Source: Desulfobacula sp. (GTDB lineage: Bacteria; Desulfobacterota; Desulfobacteria; Desulfobacterales; Desulfobacteraceae). Taken from it: a DNA stretch of 64,000 nt. The DNA lies in the NCBI RefSeq assembly GCF_030145145.1, contig NZ_JAQYWD010000023.1, positions 39,003 through 103,002 on the forward strand, written 5' to 3'. The notes below the pieces were generated by a model, which saw nothing but the letters and a program-made list of their open reading frames with translations, did no database searches and was not told the origin of the DNA. Made by a program: the position numbers and the translations under genes. The stretch's first letter is position 1; every line of letters starts with the position of its first letter. This document shows, piece after piece, positions 63,860 through 64,000 of the stretch.

Positions 63860-64000
63860 TCAATCCATGATAACGGCTTTAATCAGATGGGTGTCAGAAA
63901 TAATCAGGGCAATCGCATGTAACTTTTTATGAATATCCCATACCCGTTCAGACCAGATTACCTTTCCTTCGCTGGATGGGCTATGTTGACAGGCTCTATG
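63860..64000 (-). CDS. C-terminal end of an unidentified protein (partial)
   Basis: On the minus strand a frame without stops runs from the right window edge to a TGA at 63860-63862, coding for 46 residues that include GKVIWSERVWDIHKKLHAIA and a hydrophobic end. I do not recognise it. The mixed but protein-like composition, and the position ~100 bases before hflK, fit the end of a leftward neighbour. A chance open frame of this length is possible. Confidence 0.35.
   Translation of the reverse strand, partial: HRACQHSPSSEGKVIWSERVWDIHKKLHAIALIISDTHLIKAVIMD

Overview
This 64 kb window looks like chromosome of a Gram-negative, sulfate-reducer-type deltaproteobacterium (Desulfobacterota, most likely Desulfobacteraceae). 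That placement is my inference from the gene set and gene order: FmdB-groESL, tolQRAB-pal-cpoB, ruvCAB, psd-pssA-greA-rpoZ, lon-tsaB, type II folE2, hflKC, LPP20-type lipoproteins and very large secreted PKD/propeller proteins. Coding density is high. No stretch above 300 bases lacks a gene, and I saw no tRNA, rRNA, CRISPR array, insertion sequence or prophage.

Left end (1-3156): a translationally coupled Fe(III)-type ABC importer (binding-protein C-terminus, fused permease, ATPase), ending in an exported protein with a ChrB C-terminal-type domain.

Accessory block (3233-31912): a near-consensus sigma70 promoter precedes a co-directional run of six secreted or membrane genes. First is a 3988-residue protein with an N-terminal dockerin, 16 PKD domains, four seven-bladed propellers, three LamG domains, two MAM-like domains and three FlgD/CHU-type C-terminal repeats, in which domains are nested inside other domains. 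It is followed by a secreted RHS/YD protein with an acidic linker and an unrecognised 216-residue tip, a DUF3592 membrane protein, a TolB-like propeller, a FlgD-Ig protein and a cohesin-dockerin protein. A convergent O-antigen-ligase/TPR protein separates this run from a five-gene pseudopilin cassette (gspG-H-I-J-K). Directly behind the cassette is a subtilisin with an STN-like N-terminus and a C-terminal dockerin. My reading is an extracellular or cell-surface assembly held by cohesin-dockerin contacts, with type II secretion-like export and processing parts next to it. The prepilin peptidase needed for the pseudopilins is at 44122.

Envelope and housekeeping part (32055-64000): an OmpA-like protein, an LPP20-like lipoprotein, M18 aminopeptidase, PBP4, a leftward psd-pssA-greA-rpoZ-ttcA-folE2 run, lon-tsaB, prepilin peptidase, orphan CheX, HU, exonuclease I, rplM-rpsI, a bactofilin/membrane protein/L,D-transpeptidase group, ruvCAB, the Tol-Pal operon, fmdB-groES-groEL, an HExxH protein, an unlisted 30-residue AURKAIP1/bS22-like ribosomal protein gene, and hflKC. 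A reading frame that stays open to the right edge is probably the end of another leftward gene.
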